64,000 nt of DNA from PKWO01 sp036384915 (GTDB lineage Bacteria; Pseudomonadota; Gammaproteobacteria; Burkholderiales; Burkholderiaceae_D), in the NCBI GenBank assembly GCA_036384915.1, contig DASVLJ010000071.1, forward strand, positions 124,001-188,000. The letters are read 5' to 3'. The stretch's first letter is position 1; each line of letters begins with the position of its first letter. Made by a program: the position numbers and the translations under genes. This document shows, piece by piece, positions 46,345 through 55,036 of this stretch. Below the pieces are notes generated by a model. It saw nothing but the letters and a program-made list of their open reading frames with translations, ran no database searches and had not been told where the DNA came from.

Positions 46345-48684
46345 ATGAAATTCTATTCCGAGCGCTTTCCCCTGCCGTTGTTTCCACGTCGTTTGATTGC
46401 CGCAGCCGCTCTGGCCATGTGCTCCAGCCATGCCTTCGCCATCGAGCCATTCGAAGTCAAAGACATCCGGGTAGAGGGGTTGCAGCGTACGGAAGCCGGC
46501 ACGGTGTTCAATTACCTGCCGCTCAAGATCGGCGAAACCTATAACGATGACAAGGGATCGGCGGCGATCAAGGCGTTGTATGCCACCGGCCTGTTCAAGG
46601 ATATCCGCATCGAAGTCGAAGGCAATGTGCTGGTGGTGGCCGTCGAAGAGCGTCCGACCATCAATACCGTGACCTTCTCGGGCGAAAAGGAATTCGAAAA
46701 GGATGCGCTGGTCAAGGGTTTGAAGGAAATCGGCATCGGTGAAACCAAGATCTTCGACCGCTCGCTGGTCGATCGCGCCGAGCAGGAACTGAAGCGTCAA
46801 TACCTGTCGCACGGCTTGTATGGCGTGCAGATCACGACGACCGTGACGCCGATCGAGCGCAACCGTGTCAACGTGGCTTTTGCCATTGAAGAAGGCGATG
46901 CCGCACGCATCAAACAGATCAAGTTCGTCGGCAACCATGTGTTTTCCGATTCCGAACTCTTGAAACAGATCAAGCTTTCGACACCTGGCTGGTTCACCTG
47001 GTATTCCAAGTCCGACCAGTATTCCAAGCAAAAGCTGTCCGGCGACATCGAAACGCTCAAGTCCTATTACCTCGATCGCGGATACCTCGAAATGCAGATC
47101 GAGTCGACCCAGGTCGAGATCACGAGCGACAAGAAAGACATCTACCTCACGATCAACATCACCGAAGGCGAGAAATACACTGTTTCGGGCATCAAGCTCG
47201 AAGGCGAGATGCTGGGCCGCGAAGATGAATTCAAGAACCTCATGCTGTTGAAGGCAGGCGACGTCTACTCCGGTCAAAAGCTGACGGACAGCACCAAGCG
47301 CATTTCCGACCGCATGGGCAACTTCGGCTACGCCTTCGCCAACGTGAACGCCAATCCGGAAATCAACCGCGAAAAGAAAGAAGTGGCGTTTACCATTCTG
47401 GTCGATCCCGGCAAGCGCGTTTATGTACGTCACATCAACATCAGCGGCAATACGCGCACGCGCGACGAAGTCATCCGCCGCGAATTCCGTCAGTATGAAG
47501 CGTCCTGGTACGACAGCGAAAAGATCAAGCGCTCGCGCGACCGCGTCGACCGCCTGGGTTACTTCAAGGAGGTGACGGTCGAGACCCCGGAAGTGGTCGG
47601 CTCTTCGGACCAGATCGACGTCAATCTGGCCGTGACGGAGCGTCCGACCGGCAACCTGACTCTAGGCGCCGGTTACTCGCAATATGAGAAATTCACCGTC
47701 AATGCCGGCATCCAGCAGGATAACGCCTTCGGCTCGGGCGATTCGATCGGCGTGCAGGTCAATACCAGTGCCCTGAACCGAGCCATCGTTTTGTCGCACA
47801 CCAATCCCTACGTGACCGATGACGGGATCAGCCGTTCGATCGATGTTTACCTGCGCACCACCCGTCCGCCCTTGACCAATAACGGCGACTTCAATGTCCG
47901 TACCTTGGGTTCCTCGGTCCGTTTCGGCGTGCCGTTTACCGAGTTTGATACGGTGTATTTCGGTATCGGCGTCGAGCGCACGCAAGTCCAGACTTACAAA
48001 AATAGTCCAGGCTTCAACGACAGTCCCTTGTTGTATCAGGAATATGTTCAGCAATTCGGCAACGGTACCGACGCCGATACGACCAGCTTTCCGCTTACGA
48101 TCGCCTGGGCACGCGATAGCCGCGACAGCGCGTTGACGCCGACCCGCGGCCAATTCCAGCGTTTCAATTTTGAGATGGCGCCGGTAGGCACTCTCAGGTA
48201 TTATCGTGCTGTTTACCAGAACCAATATTTCCGTCCGATCGCAAGCTGGATCACGCTGGCCTTGAATGGGGAATTCGACTACGGTCGCGGCCTCAATGGC
48301 AAACCCTTCCCGGTGTTCAAGAATTTCTACGCTGGCGGTATCGGCTCCGTACGTGGTTATCTGACCTCGACGTTGGGTCCGACGGACGTGAATGGCGACC
48401 CGCTGGGTGGTGCTTCCCGTCTGATTCTGAATGGCGAATTGCATTTCCCGTTCCCGGGCGCGTCGAAGGATGCCGGCTTGGAATGGTTTACGTTCTTCGA
48501 CGGCGGCAACGTCTTCGCCGACCGGCAAAGAATCCAGTTCAGCGAGCTGCGCTACTCGGCTGGTCTTGGTATCAGCTGGATTTCCCCGGTAGGCCCGTTG
48601 AAGTTGAGCTATGCTGAGCCGCTGAATGCACAGCCAACCGATCAAAAGGAGCGCTTCCAGTTCCAGATTGGTACAGGCTTCTGA
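46345..48684 (+). CDS. bamA: Outer membrane protein assembly factor BamA
   Basis: 779 residues. A signal peptide (about 1-32) is followed by five POTRA domains (about 33-430) and a C-terminal beta barrel that ends in the aromatic residue expected for outer membrane proteins (FQIGTGF). The barrel contains the conserved loop motif GGIGSVRGY. It inserts outer membrane proteins, and the chaperone Skp follows. Spacing to rseP is 31 bases. Confidence 0.97.
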   Translation: MKFYSERFPLPLFPRRLIAAAALAMCSSHAFAIEPFEVKDIRVEGLQRTEAGTVFNYLPLKIGETYNDDKGSAAIKALYATGLFKDIRIEVEGNVLVVAVEERPTINTVTFSGEKEFEKDALVKGLKEIGIGETKIFDRSLVDRAEQELKRQYLSHGLYGVQITTTVTPIERNRVNVAFAIEEGDAARIKQIKFVGNHVFSDSELLKQIKLSTPGWFTWYSKSDQYSKQKLSGDIETLKSYYLDRGYLEMQIESTQVEITSDKKDIYLTINITEGEKYTVSGIKLEGEMLGREDEFKNLMLLKAGDVYSGQKLTDSTKRISDRMGNFGYAFANVNANPEINREKKEVAFTILVDPGKRVYVRHINISGNTRTRDEVIRREFRQYEASWYDSEKIKRSRDRVDRLGYFKEVTVETPEVVGSSDQIDVNLAVTERPTGNLTLGAGYSQYEKFTVNAGIQQDNAFGSGDSIGVQVNTSALNRAIVLSHTNPYVTDDGISRSIDVYLRTTRPPLTNNGDFNVRTLGSSVRFGVPFTEFDTVYFGIGVERTQVQTYKNSPGFNDSPLLYQEYVQQFGNGTDADTTSFPLTIAWARDSRDSALTPTRGQFQRFNFEMAPVGTLRYYRAVYQNQYFRPIASWITLALNGEFDYGRGLNGKPFPVFKNFYAGGIGSVRGYLTSTLGPTDVNGDPLGGASRLILNGELHFPFPGASKDAGLEWFTFFDGGNVFADRQRIQFSELRYSAGLGISWISPVGPLKLSYAEPLNAQPTDQKERFQFQIGTGF

Positions 48685-48741
48685 TCTTTGGTTGAGTAGC
48701 GGTATTTTGATAGTTTGTAATTTGAATTGCGGAGAAACATC

Positions 48742-49266
48742 TTGAAGTTTTCAGCTAAACCGTCTTCCATGTTGAAATTCGCCGTCGTCCTGTTCGCCGG
48801 TCTTCTGGCTATCGGCGCCGCCGAAGCGCAGCAAATCAGTATCGGCGTGATCAACAGCCAGCGCATCCTGGCCGAAGCTCCGCAAATGAAGGCAGCCTCT
48901 GCCCGCCTGAAGCAGGAATTCGAAAAGCGCATTACCGAGGTGCAAGATCTGGAAGGCCGCATCAATGCCATGCAGTCCAAGTACGAAAAGGATGCGCCTT
49001 TGATGACGGAAGCCGACCGCGCGAAGGCCAGCCGCGATCTCGGCGATCTTGCCAAGGATTATCAGCGCCGCAAGCGCGAGTTGCAGGAAGACATCAATCA
49101 GCGCCGCAACGAGGAAGACGAAAGCGCGCTGGCCAAGGTGAAGAAGGTGGTGACGCAGGTTGCGGAAGAAAATAAACTCGACCTGGTTCTGCAGGACGCG
49201 AGCGTGGCTTATGCCAGTTCGCGTATCGACATCACCGATAAAGTGTTGAAGGCACTGAACAAGTAA
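48742..49266 (+). CDS. skp: Periplasmic chaperone Skp/OmpH
   Basis: 174 residues. A signal peptide ends near AAEAQQ. The mature part starts with ISIGVINSQRILAEAPQ and is then a long charged coiled coil, the tentacles of Skp, ending with the conserved DITDKVLKALNK. I chose TTG 48742 because GGAG lies seven bases before it; ATG 48772 would remove the leading basic segment. It holds unfolded outer membrane proteins for BamA, encoded just upstream. Confidence 0.93.
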   Translation: MKFSAKPSSMLKFAVVLFAGLLAIGAAEAQQISIGVINSQRILAEAPQMKAASARLKQEFEKRITEVQDLEGRINAMQSKYEKDAPLMTEADRAKASRDLGDLAKDYQRRKRELQEDINQRRNEEDESALAKVKKVVTQVAEENKLDLVLQDASVAYASSRIDITDKVLKALNK

Positions 49267-49376
49267 GATCCGGCGGCACGAGGCCCGGCTTACACCGGGG
49301 CCTTGTGGTTCCAAATGTGTTTCTTCTCCAGTGGCAAGCGTTTTGCCGCCGGGGAGCTTGAAAAGAGGTCGCTGCA

Positions 49377-50432
49377 ATGAGCATTCGGCTGAAAGCATTG
49401 GTCGAGGTGTTGGGCGGCCAATTGATCGGAGACGGTGAGATTGAGCTGAGCGGCATTGCGCCGTTGGACGTCGCCAACGCGACGCAGATCAGTTTCCTGT
49501 CCAATCCCAAATTGAAGAGCCAGGCTGCCGCCACCAAGGCCGCCGCTTTGATCGTCTCTCCCAAGGATAACCCGGAAATCGGCGCGGAATTCGCCGGTGC
49601 GCGCGTCCTGACTCCCAATCCCTACGCTTACTTTGCCCGAACGGCGCAGATGTTTGCCGCGCAAAACAGCGTGGCACCGCCGGTCGGCGTTCATCCCAGC
49701 GCGGTGGTCGATCCGACGGCGGATATCGATTCTACGGCTTCGATCGGCCCGCACGCGGTGATCGAGGCCGGCGTGAAGATCGGTCCGCAAGCCGTCATTG
49801 GCGCCGCCTGCTTTATCGGCCGCAATGCGCAGGTCGGCGCACAGACGGAATTCCACCCGCGCGTCACGTTCTATGCCGGCTGCCGCATCGGCGCGCGCGG
49901 CATCATCCACTCCGGTGCGGTGATCGGCGCGGACGGCTTCGGCTTTGCCAATGAGGGCGGCGTCTACATCAAGATTCCGCAAACCGGCGGAGTGGACATC
50001 GGCGACGATGTCGAGATCGGCGCCAATACCACCATCGATCGCGGCGCCTTGAGCGACACCGTGATTGAAGAGGGCGTCAAGCTCGACAACCAGATCCAGA
50101 TCGGCCACAACTGCCATATCGGCGCGCATACCGCGATGGCGGGGTGCGTCGGTGTCGCCGGTAGCGCCAGGATCGGCAAATACTGTACCGTGGGGGGCGC
50201 GGCCATGATACGCGGCCACCTGACCATAGGCGACCGCGTCAATATCGGCGGCGGCACCTTGGTCTGGCGTTCGATCAGCGAGCCGGGCGAGTACACCGGC
50301 GTCTACCCAATCGCGAAACATGCCGACTGGGAAAAATCCGCCGCCATCGTGCGCAATTTGAGCACCATGCGTGAGAAAATCCGGGCTCTGGAAAAAACGA
50401 TTTCCCTGCTATCCGAAAATCCCAAATCATGA
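49377..50432 (+). CDS. lpxD: UDP-3-O-acyl-glucosamine N-acyltransferase
   Basis: 351 residues. An N-terminal uridine-binding domain (IRLKALVEVLGGQLIGDGE) is followed by a left-handed beta helix of hexapeptide repeats with the catalytic His in the QIGHNCHIG region, and a C-terminal helix. It adds the second acyl chain in lipid A synthesis. It overlaps fabZ by four bases, the standard order. Confidence 0.97.
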   Translation: MSIRLKALVEVLGGQLIGDGEIELSGIAPLDVANATQISFLSNPKLKSQAAATKAAALIVSPKDNPEIGAEFAGARVLTPNPYAYFARTAQMFAAQNSVAPPVGVHPSAVVDPTADIDSTASIGPHAVIEAGVKIGPQAVIGAACFIGRNAQVGAQTEFHPRVTFYAGCRIGARGIIHSGAVIGADGFGFANEGGVYIKIPQTGGVDIGDDVEIGANTTIDRGALSDTVIEEGVKLDNQIQIGHNCHIGAHTAMAGCVGVAGSARIGKYCTVGGAAMIRGHLTIGDRVNIGGGTLVWRSISEPGEYTGVYPIAKHADWEKSAAIVRNLSTMREKIRALEKTISLLSENPKS

Positions 50433-50893
50433 ATACACTCGACATCACCCAAATCAAAGAATATCTGCCGCACCGCTATCCCTTGCTGCTGGTCGACCGT
50501 GTGCTCGATTGGGAAAAGGACAAGTGCATGACGGCGATCAAGAACGTCACCGTCAACGAAGAATTCTTCAACGGCCACTTTCCGCACAAGCCGGTCATGC
50601 CGGGCGTGATGATGATCGAAGCGATGGCGCAGACGGCAGCCTTGTTGTCCTTCCTCTCGGTTGGCAAGAAACCCGATGCGAACAGCGTGGTGTATTTCAT
50701 CGGTATCGACGGCGTGCGCTTCAAGCGCCCCGTGGTTCCCGGCGATCAGCTGAAGATGGACGTGGAAATCCTGCGCTGCACGCGCGGCATCTGGAAATAC
50801 AAGGCGGTGGCCAGCGTGGACGGCCAACTGGCTGTGGAAGCCGAACTGATGTGCACCATGCGCAGCGCCGCCGACGCCAGCCAGCCGGCATAA
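50429..50893 (+). CDS. fabZ: 3-hydroxyacyl-ACP dehydratase FabZ
   Basis: 154 residues. The hotdog-fold catalytic residues H50 (NEEFFNGHFP) and E64 (GVMMIEAMAQ) are present. It removes water from hydroxyacyl-ACP in fatty acid synthesis and shares its substrate with LpxA and LpxD, which explains the gene order. The start overlaps lpxD; lpxA follows after 12 bases. Confidence 0.98.
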   Translation: MNTLDITQIKEYLPHRYPLLLVDRVLDWEKDKCMTAIKNVTVNEEFFNGHFPHKPVMPGVMMIEAMAQTAALLSFLSVGKKPDANSVVYFIGIDGVRFKRPVVPGDQLKMDVEILRCTRGIWKYKAVASVDGQLAVEAELMCTMRSAADASQPA

Positions 50894-50905
50894 GGCCCGA
50901 CAGCC

Positions 50906-51694
50906 ATGGCCAACATCCATCCTACTGCGGTAGTCGACAAGGGGGCGCAACTCGACGACAGCGTCGAGATCGGCCCGTATTCGGTCATCGGCCCGCACGT
51001 GGTCATCGGCGCCGGCACGAAGATCGGCCCGCACGTCGTGGTCGAAGGGCATACCACGATAGGGCGCGACAACACGATCTATCAATTCACCTCGGTCGGC
51101 TCGCAAGCGCAGGACAAGAAATACGCCGGCGAGATCACTCGCCTCGAGATCGGCGACCGCAACCTGATCCGCGAATTCTGCTCGCTCAACACGGGTACCG
51201 CGCAGGATGCCGGCGTCACGCGCCTGGGTAACGATAATTGGATCCTGGCCTACTGCCACATCGCGCACGACTGCCAGGTCGGCGACAACACCATTTTTTC
51301 CAACAATGCCACGCTTGCCGGCCACGTGCACGTCGGTGACTGGGTGGTGATGGGGGGCTTTGCCGCGATCCCCCAATTTCGCCGCATCGGCGCGCATGCC
51401 TTCATCGGCATGACCACTAGCGTGACGCAAGACGTGCCGCCTTTCGTTCTGGTGCAAGGCAACCCCGCGCAACCCTACGGCATCAACGTCGAAGGCTTGA
51501 AGCGGCGCGGCTTCAGCGCGGAACAGATCGCCAGCCTGCGCCGCGCCTACAAGCATATCTATCGCTCCGATCTGACGCTGGAGCAGGCTGTTGCAGCGCT
51601 TGGCGAAGAGGCGCAAAAGACGCCGGAAGCCGCTGAGCATCTGGCGACGCTGCAGCGCTTCCTCAGCACCGCAACGCGTGGCATCGTCCGCTGA
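50906..51694 (+). CDS. lpxA: UDP-N-acetylglucosamine O-acyltransferase
   Basis: 262 residues, the family length. Hexapeptide repeats form a beta helix (for example IGPYSVIGPHVVIGAGTKIG), with the catalytic His in the AYCHIAHDCQVGDN region and a C-terminal helical domain. It starts lipid A synthesis. Its last codons overlap the probable lpxB start. Confidence 0.98.
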   Translation: MANIHPTAVVDKGAQLDDSVEIGPYSVIGPHVVIGAGTKIGPHVVVEGHTTIGRDNTIYQFTSVGSQAQDKKYAGEITRLEIGDRNLIREFCSLNTGTAQDAGVTRLGNDNWILAYCHIAHDCQVGDNTIFSNNATLAGHVHVGDWVVMGGFAAIPQFRRIGAHAFIGMTTSVTQDVPPFVLVQGNPAQPYGINVEGLKRRGFSAEQIASLRRAYKHIYRSDLTLEQAVAALGEEAQKTPEAAEHLATLQRFLSTATRGIVR

Positions 51695-52838
51695 CATACG
51701 TATCGCCATGGTCGCCGGCGAAGCATCCGGCGACGTGCTGGCGGCGCGCATGCTCTCGGCTTTGCGCCCGGCCTTGCCTGACGCTGTGTTCGAAGGCATA
51801 GGTGGGCCCAGGATGGCCGAGTACGGCTTCCAGAGCGGGCAAACACTGGACACGATGACGGTGCGCGGTCTGTTTGAGATCCTGCCGCGTTATTTCGAAT
51901 TGCGCCGCATCCAGCATGGCTTGCGCGACCGTTACCTGGCGGAAAAGCCCACCGTATTCATCGGTGTAGACTATCCCGGGTTCAACCTCGGCCTGGAAGA
52001 ACAATTGCGCAGGAACGGCATCCCGACCGTGCATTTCATCGGTCCGCAAATCTGGGCCTGGCGCGGCTGGCGCATCAAGAAGATCATGCGTGCGGTATCG
52101 CACATGCTGGTCATCTTTCCATTCGAAGAAGAGATTTACCGCAAGGCAGGCGTGCCGGCGACCTATATCGGGCATCCGTTGGCGGAAGTGATTCCCATGC
52201 AGGCTGACGCGGCGGCGGCGCGCGCGCAATTGGGCTTGCCGCAGCAGGGCTCGGTCGTCGCGGTGCTGCCGGGCAGCCGCATGAGCGAATTGAAATACAA
52301 CAGCGCCGCTTTCATCGGCGCGGCTGCCATCCTGGCACAACGCGATCCCGGTATGCGCTTCATCGTGCCGACGACCGGCCCGAAGCAACGGCAGCACTTT
52401 GTCGACGAGATCGCAGCGGCGGGCCAACAGCATTTGCCATTCACCATCGTTGACGGCCAATCGCACGCGGCGATGGCGGCTGCCGATGCCGTACTGGTGG
52501 CGTCCGGCACGGCCTCGCTGGAAGTGGCCTTGTTCAAGAAGCCCATGGTGATCGCCTACAAGATGCTCGCCGCGTCCTACCATATCATGCGCCACATGGC
52601 CTATCAGCCGTGGGTGGGCTTGCCCAATATCCTGGCGCGCGAATTCCTGGTGCCGGAATTGATTCAACACGAAGCCACACCGCAAGCGCTGGCCGATGCG
52701 CTTTGGCGCCAGATGCAGGACAGCGCGCTCAAGGAAAGGCTGGCGCAGCGTTTCACCGACATGCATCGCAGCCTGCTGCGCAATACCGCGCAAGAGAGCG
52801 CACAGGCTGTTCTTGAAATCATAGGGAGGGGCGCATGA
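51678..52838 (+). CDS. lpxB: Lipid-A-disaccharide synthase
   Basis: 386 residues. The N-terminal IAMVAGEASGDVLAARM and the later PQIWAWRGWRIKKI and VIVASGTASLEVAL-like VLVASGTASLEVAL are diagnostic of this GT19 enzyme, which joins the two lipid A sugars. I placed the start at GTG 51678, 17 bases inside the end of lpxA, because ATG 51708 would remove the first strand of the fold. No strong ribosome site is visible, so coupling to lpxA is likely. It overlaps rnhB by four bases. Confidence 0.94.
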   Translation: MASSADIRIAMVAGEASGDVLAARMLSALRPALPDAVFEGIGGPRMAEYGFQSGQTLDTMTVRGLFEILPRYFELRRIQHGLRDRYLAEKPTVFIGVDYPGFNLGLEEQLRRNGIPTVHFIGPQIWAWRGWRIKKIMRAVSHMLVIFPFEEEIYRKAGVPATYIGHPLAEVIPMQADAAAARAQLGLPQQGSVVAVLPGSRMSELKYNSAAFIGAAAILAQRDPGMRFIVPTTGPKQRQHFVDEIAAAGQQHLPFTIVDGQSHAAMAAADAVLVASGTASLEVALFKKPMVIAYKMLAASYHIMRHMAYQPWVGLPNILAREFLVPELIQHEATPQALADALWRQMQDSALKERLAQRFTDMHRSLLRNTAQESAQAVLEIIGRGA

Positions 52839-53455
52839 GCAAAGCCGTACCATCGCTGCCGCTCTTCGATTTTGCCGATGAGGTCGTGTGCGGCGTTGAC
52901 GAAGCCGGGCGCGGCCCGCTGGCCGGGCCGGTTTTTGCCGCAGCAGTCATTCTCGATCCGGCACGGCCGATATCGGGATTGCGCGATTCGAAAAAATTGA
53001 GCGAACCGCAACGCGATGCGTTGGCTATTCTCATCAGGGAGCATGCCCTTGCCTGGTGTATCGCGCAAAGTTCCGAGCAGGAAATCGACAAGCTGAACAT
53101 CCTGCAGGCCACCATGTTGGCCATGCGCCGCGCCGTGGAAGGCTTGGCCACCCGGCCTACGCTGGCCCTGATTGACGGCAACCGCTGCCCGGTCATGCCG
53201 GTACGCTCGGAAGCCATCGTCAAGGGCGACGACAAGGTGGAAGCGATTTCGGCGGCATCCATCCTGGCCAAGACAGCGCGCGATGCGGCATTGATGGATC
53301 TGCACAAGCTCTACCCGCAATACGCGTTCGACCAGCACAAGGGCTATCCGACCGCGCTGCATCTGGAACTGCTGAAGCAGCATGGCGTATCGCCGGTGCA
53401 TCGCCGCTCCTACGCGCCGGTGCGCGCTTTGCTTGATCCTAGAAACGGCAGTTGA
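52835..53455 (+). CDS. rnhB: Ribonuclease HII
   Basis: 206 residues. The catalytic acid pair is D22-E23 in CGVDEAGRGPLAGPV, with DSKKLSEPQR and the later carboxylates. It removes RNA from RNA/DNA hybrids and single ribonucleotides. It overlaps lpxB by four bases. Downstream, the operon is broken by a 310-base gap with a palindromic element. Confidence 0.97.
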   Translation: MSKAVPSLPLFDFADEVVCGVDEAGRGPLAGPVFAAAVILDPARPISGLRDSKKLSEPQRDALAILIREHALAWCIAQSSEQEIDKLNILQATMLAMRRAVEGLATRPTLALIDGNRCPVMPVRSEAIVKGDDKVEAISAASILAKTARDAALMDLHKLYPQYAFDQHKGYPTALHLELLKQHGVSPVHRRSYAPVRALLDPRNGS

Positions 53456-53765
53456 CCGCTCACTGATATCTGCGAAGCCATATGAACATTGCCTTTTCTT
53501 CATTCTGCGGGGTTCACCTATTGGGTGAGAGCGCTACAGGCGTGATTGCACACTTTTCCGGCCTCCTGGGGGTGTTGCTCCTCCTAGCGGAATGCAGTCC
53601 GCGTCGTCGTCGCCCTTGCAGGGCGCATGACCGCTTGCAGGCGGTCATCGTTAGGCAGGCGAGTCGCATGCGACTCGAAACCCCTGCTACACCCTACCCA
53701 GAAGGCCGGAAAAATGCACACTCGCGCCTGTCCAACTACCGTTTCTAGGATGATTGAGGAAAGAC
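53456..53765. other. Gap between rnhB and the TrmH-type gene
   Basis: 310 bases without a convincing gene, in a block where most neighbours are within about 120 bases or overlap. It contains the palindromic element at 53536-53731. An 88-codon frame crosses the element but has no ribosome site and simply reads through the hairpins. Confidence 0.7.
53536..53731. repeat. Multi-hairpin palindromic element bounded by an inverted repeat
   Basis: About 196 bases. Outer arms pair imperfectly over about 40 bases: ACAGGCG/CGCCTGT (53536 and 53725), TTTTCCGGCC/GGCCGGAAAA (53554 and 53704), GGGTGT/ACACCC (53570 and 53689). Inside, CCTCCTA (53580-53586) pairs with TAGGcAGG (53652-53659) and encloses three hairpins: GCGGA/TCCGC (53587-53602), CGCCC/GGGCG (53611-53625) and ATGACCGC/GCGGTCAT (53627-53648). 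A perfect 18-base palindrome (53660-53677) follows directly. I do not recognise the family; a mobile palindromic unit or a structured RNA both fit. Confidence 0.7.
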
Positions 53766-54551
53766 GTGAAAGTCATCAGCTCGCGCGACAATCCGCTGTA
53801 TAAGGACTTGAAGGCCATGGCCGGCAGTGCGCAAGCCAGGCGCAAGGCGGGGCGCACCCTGCTGGACGGCGTGCATCTGTGCGAAAGCTATTTGCAGCAC
53901 AGCGGCATGCCGTCCCTGTGCGTGATCGGCGAAAGCGCCATGCGGCATGAGGAAGCGGCGGCATTACTCGCGCAATGCGAGGATGGCGGGGCTGCCTGCA
54001 TCCAATTGCCGGATACCCTGTTCCACGCGCTTTCCCAGGTCGAGCATGGCGTCGATATCCTGTTTGTGATCGATACGCCGCAGGTGCATGTGCCTCAGGT
54101 TTTAAGCGAGAATGCGGTGCTGCTCGACAACCTGCAGGACCCTGGCAATCTCGGCTCGATCTTGCGCAGTGCAGCGGCAGCCGGCATCAAATGGGTGGTT
54201 TGCAGCAAGGGCTGTGTCGCAGCCTGGTCGCCCAAGGTGCTGCGGGCCGGCATGGGAGCGCACTTCCTGCTGCAGATCGTGGAAAACGCCGACCTGCATG
54301 CGCTGCTGCAGTCGAGTAGTCAGCCTGTTCTGGCCACCAGCTCGCATGCCGCGCAGACCATCTATCAAATCGACTTGCGCCAACCGCTGACATGGCTGTT
54401 CGGCCATGAAGGTCAGGGCGTGTCGGTTGGATTAATGGAGATGGCGACGCATCGCGTCGCCATTCCTCATCTGGGCAATGTTGAATCTCTTAATGTCGCG
54501 GCTTGCGCCGCCGTCTGCTTCTTTGAGCAGCTAAGACAGAAAATAAATTAA
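53766..54551 (+). CDS. TrmH/SpoU-family RNA 2'-O-methyltransferase
   Basis: 261 residues. An N-terminal substrate-binding domain (ISSRDNPLYKDLKAMA, RTLLDGVHLCESYL) is followed by the knotted SPOUT domain with motifs LLDNLQDPGNLGSILRSAAA, WLFGHEGQGVS and IPHLGNVESLNVAACAAV. GTG 53766 follows GAGGAAA; a TTG at 53754 has no such support. It methylates ribose in rRNA or tRNA; the target nucleotide is not known. Its 3' end overlaps the convergent small membrane protein gene by four bases. Confidence 0.9.
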   Translation: MKVISSRDNPLYKDLKAMAGSAQARRKAGRTLLDGVHLCESYLQHSGMPSLCVIGESAMRHEEAAALLAQCEDGGAACIQLPDTLFHALSQVEHGVDILFVIDTPQVHVPQVLSENAVLLDNLQDPGNLGSILRSAAAAGIKWVVCSKGCVAAWSPKVLRAGMGAHFLLQIVENADLHALLQSSSQPVLATSSHAAQTIYQIDLRQPLTWLFGHEGQGVSVGLMEMATHRVAIPHLGNVESLNVAACAAVCFFEQLRQKIN

Positions 54552-54880
54552 TCGGCGCACATGGCGTAGACCAGGCCGGGCGCAATGCAGCGCTCGCCGG
54601 TCACGAGGAAGGAAAACGATTCCCAAGGCAGGATGTGCTGGAATTGATATGCCTTCCCCTCAAAAAATGCTATACGGTAGATTTGTGCGTCGCGGTAGCG
54701 GCCGATCGGTTCGCTCAGACGGTCTGGCCGGTCGAAGCTTGGCAGGACGCTGACGGCCTGCTCGAACGGCCGCTCCTGTTTTTCCATTTCCGTTTCCGCC
54801 TGGTTTAAGCCATCGCGCAGCGCCCAAAAGAAAAAGATCAATCCAGCCCAAAGCAGCAGTTCGATCAGTATGATTTCCAC
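54548..54880 (-). CDS. Small single-pass membrane protein of unknown function
   Basis: 110 residues. One N-terminal helix (EIILIELLLWAGLIFFFWAL) and a cytoplasmic or periplasmic tail of about 85 residues with no motif I know. I chose GTG 54880, which has GGAG six bases upstream; the frame extends to another GTG at 54928, without a ribosome site. A perfect AAAGGAGG at 54906-54913 precedes no start at the right distance. It overlaps the methyltransferase stop by four bases on the opposite strand. Confidence 0.6.
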   Translation of the reverse strand: MEIILIELLLWAGLIFFFWALRDGLNQAETEMEKQERPFEQAVSVLPSFDRPDRLSEPIGRYRDAQIYRIAFFEGKAYQFQHILPWESFSFLVTGERCIAPGLVYAMCAD

Positions 54881-54978
54881 GATGTTCTCCGTGTCTTCCC
54901 CTACGCCTCCTTTATAGAAAATTTTCACGGCTTAGGGAAGTTACATATCGTTAAATCTTCTGAAGCGTGGCAGAAAAG

Positions 54979-55010
54979 AGAAAGGGCGGCATTTCTGCCG
55001 CCCTTTCGAT
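54979..55010 (-). terminator. Terminator after the periplasmic binding protein gene
   Basis: AAAGGGCGGC (54981-54990) and its complement (54997-55006) form a 10-bp stem with a six-base loop. On the minus strand it is followed by a T-rich stretch (CTCTTTTC), so it suits the leftward gene ending at 55037. Confidence 0.7.
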
Positions 55011-55036
55011 GTCATTCGGTTTATGAAAGCGCCGGA

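Noticed and set aside
51591..51677. N-terminal extension of lpxB into lpxA
   Set aside because: The added residues are Arg-rich out-of-frame reading of lpxA; the known LpxB N-terminus begins near residue 30 of that frame.
53650..53736. GTTAGGC and GTCCAAC resembling integron attC core sites
   Set aside because: They occur in the wrong order on either strand for an attC site, and no integrase or cassette array is present.
53482..53748. An 88-codon open frame across the palindromic element
   Set aside because: No ribosome site, a composition that simply reads the hairpins, and a much better explanation as non-coding structure.
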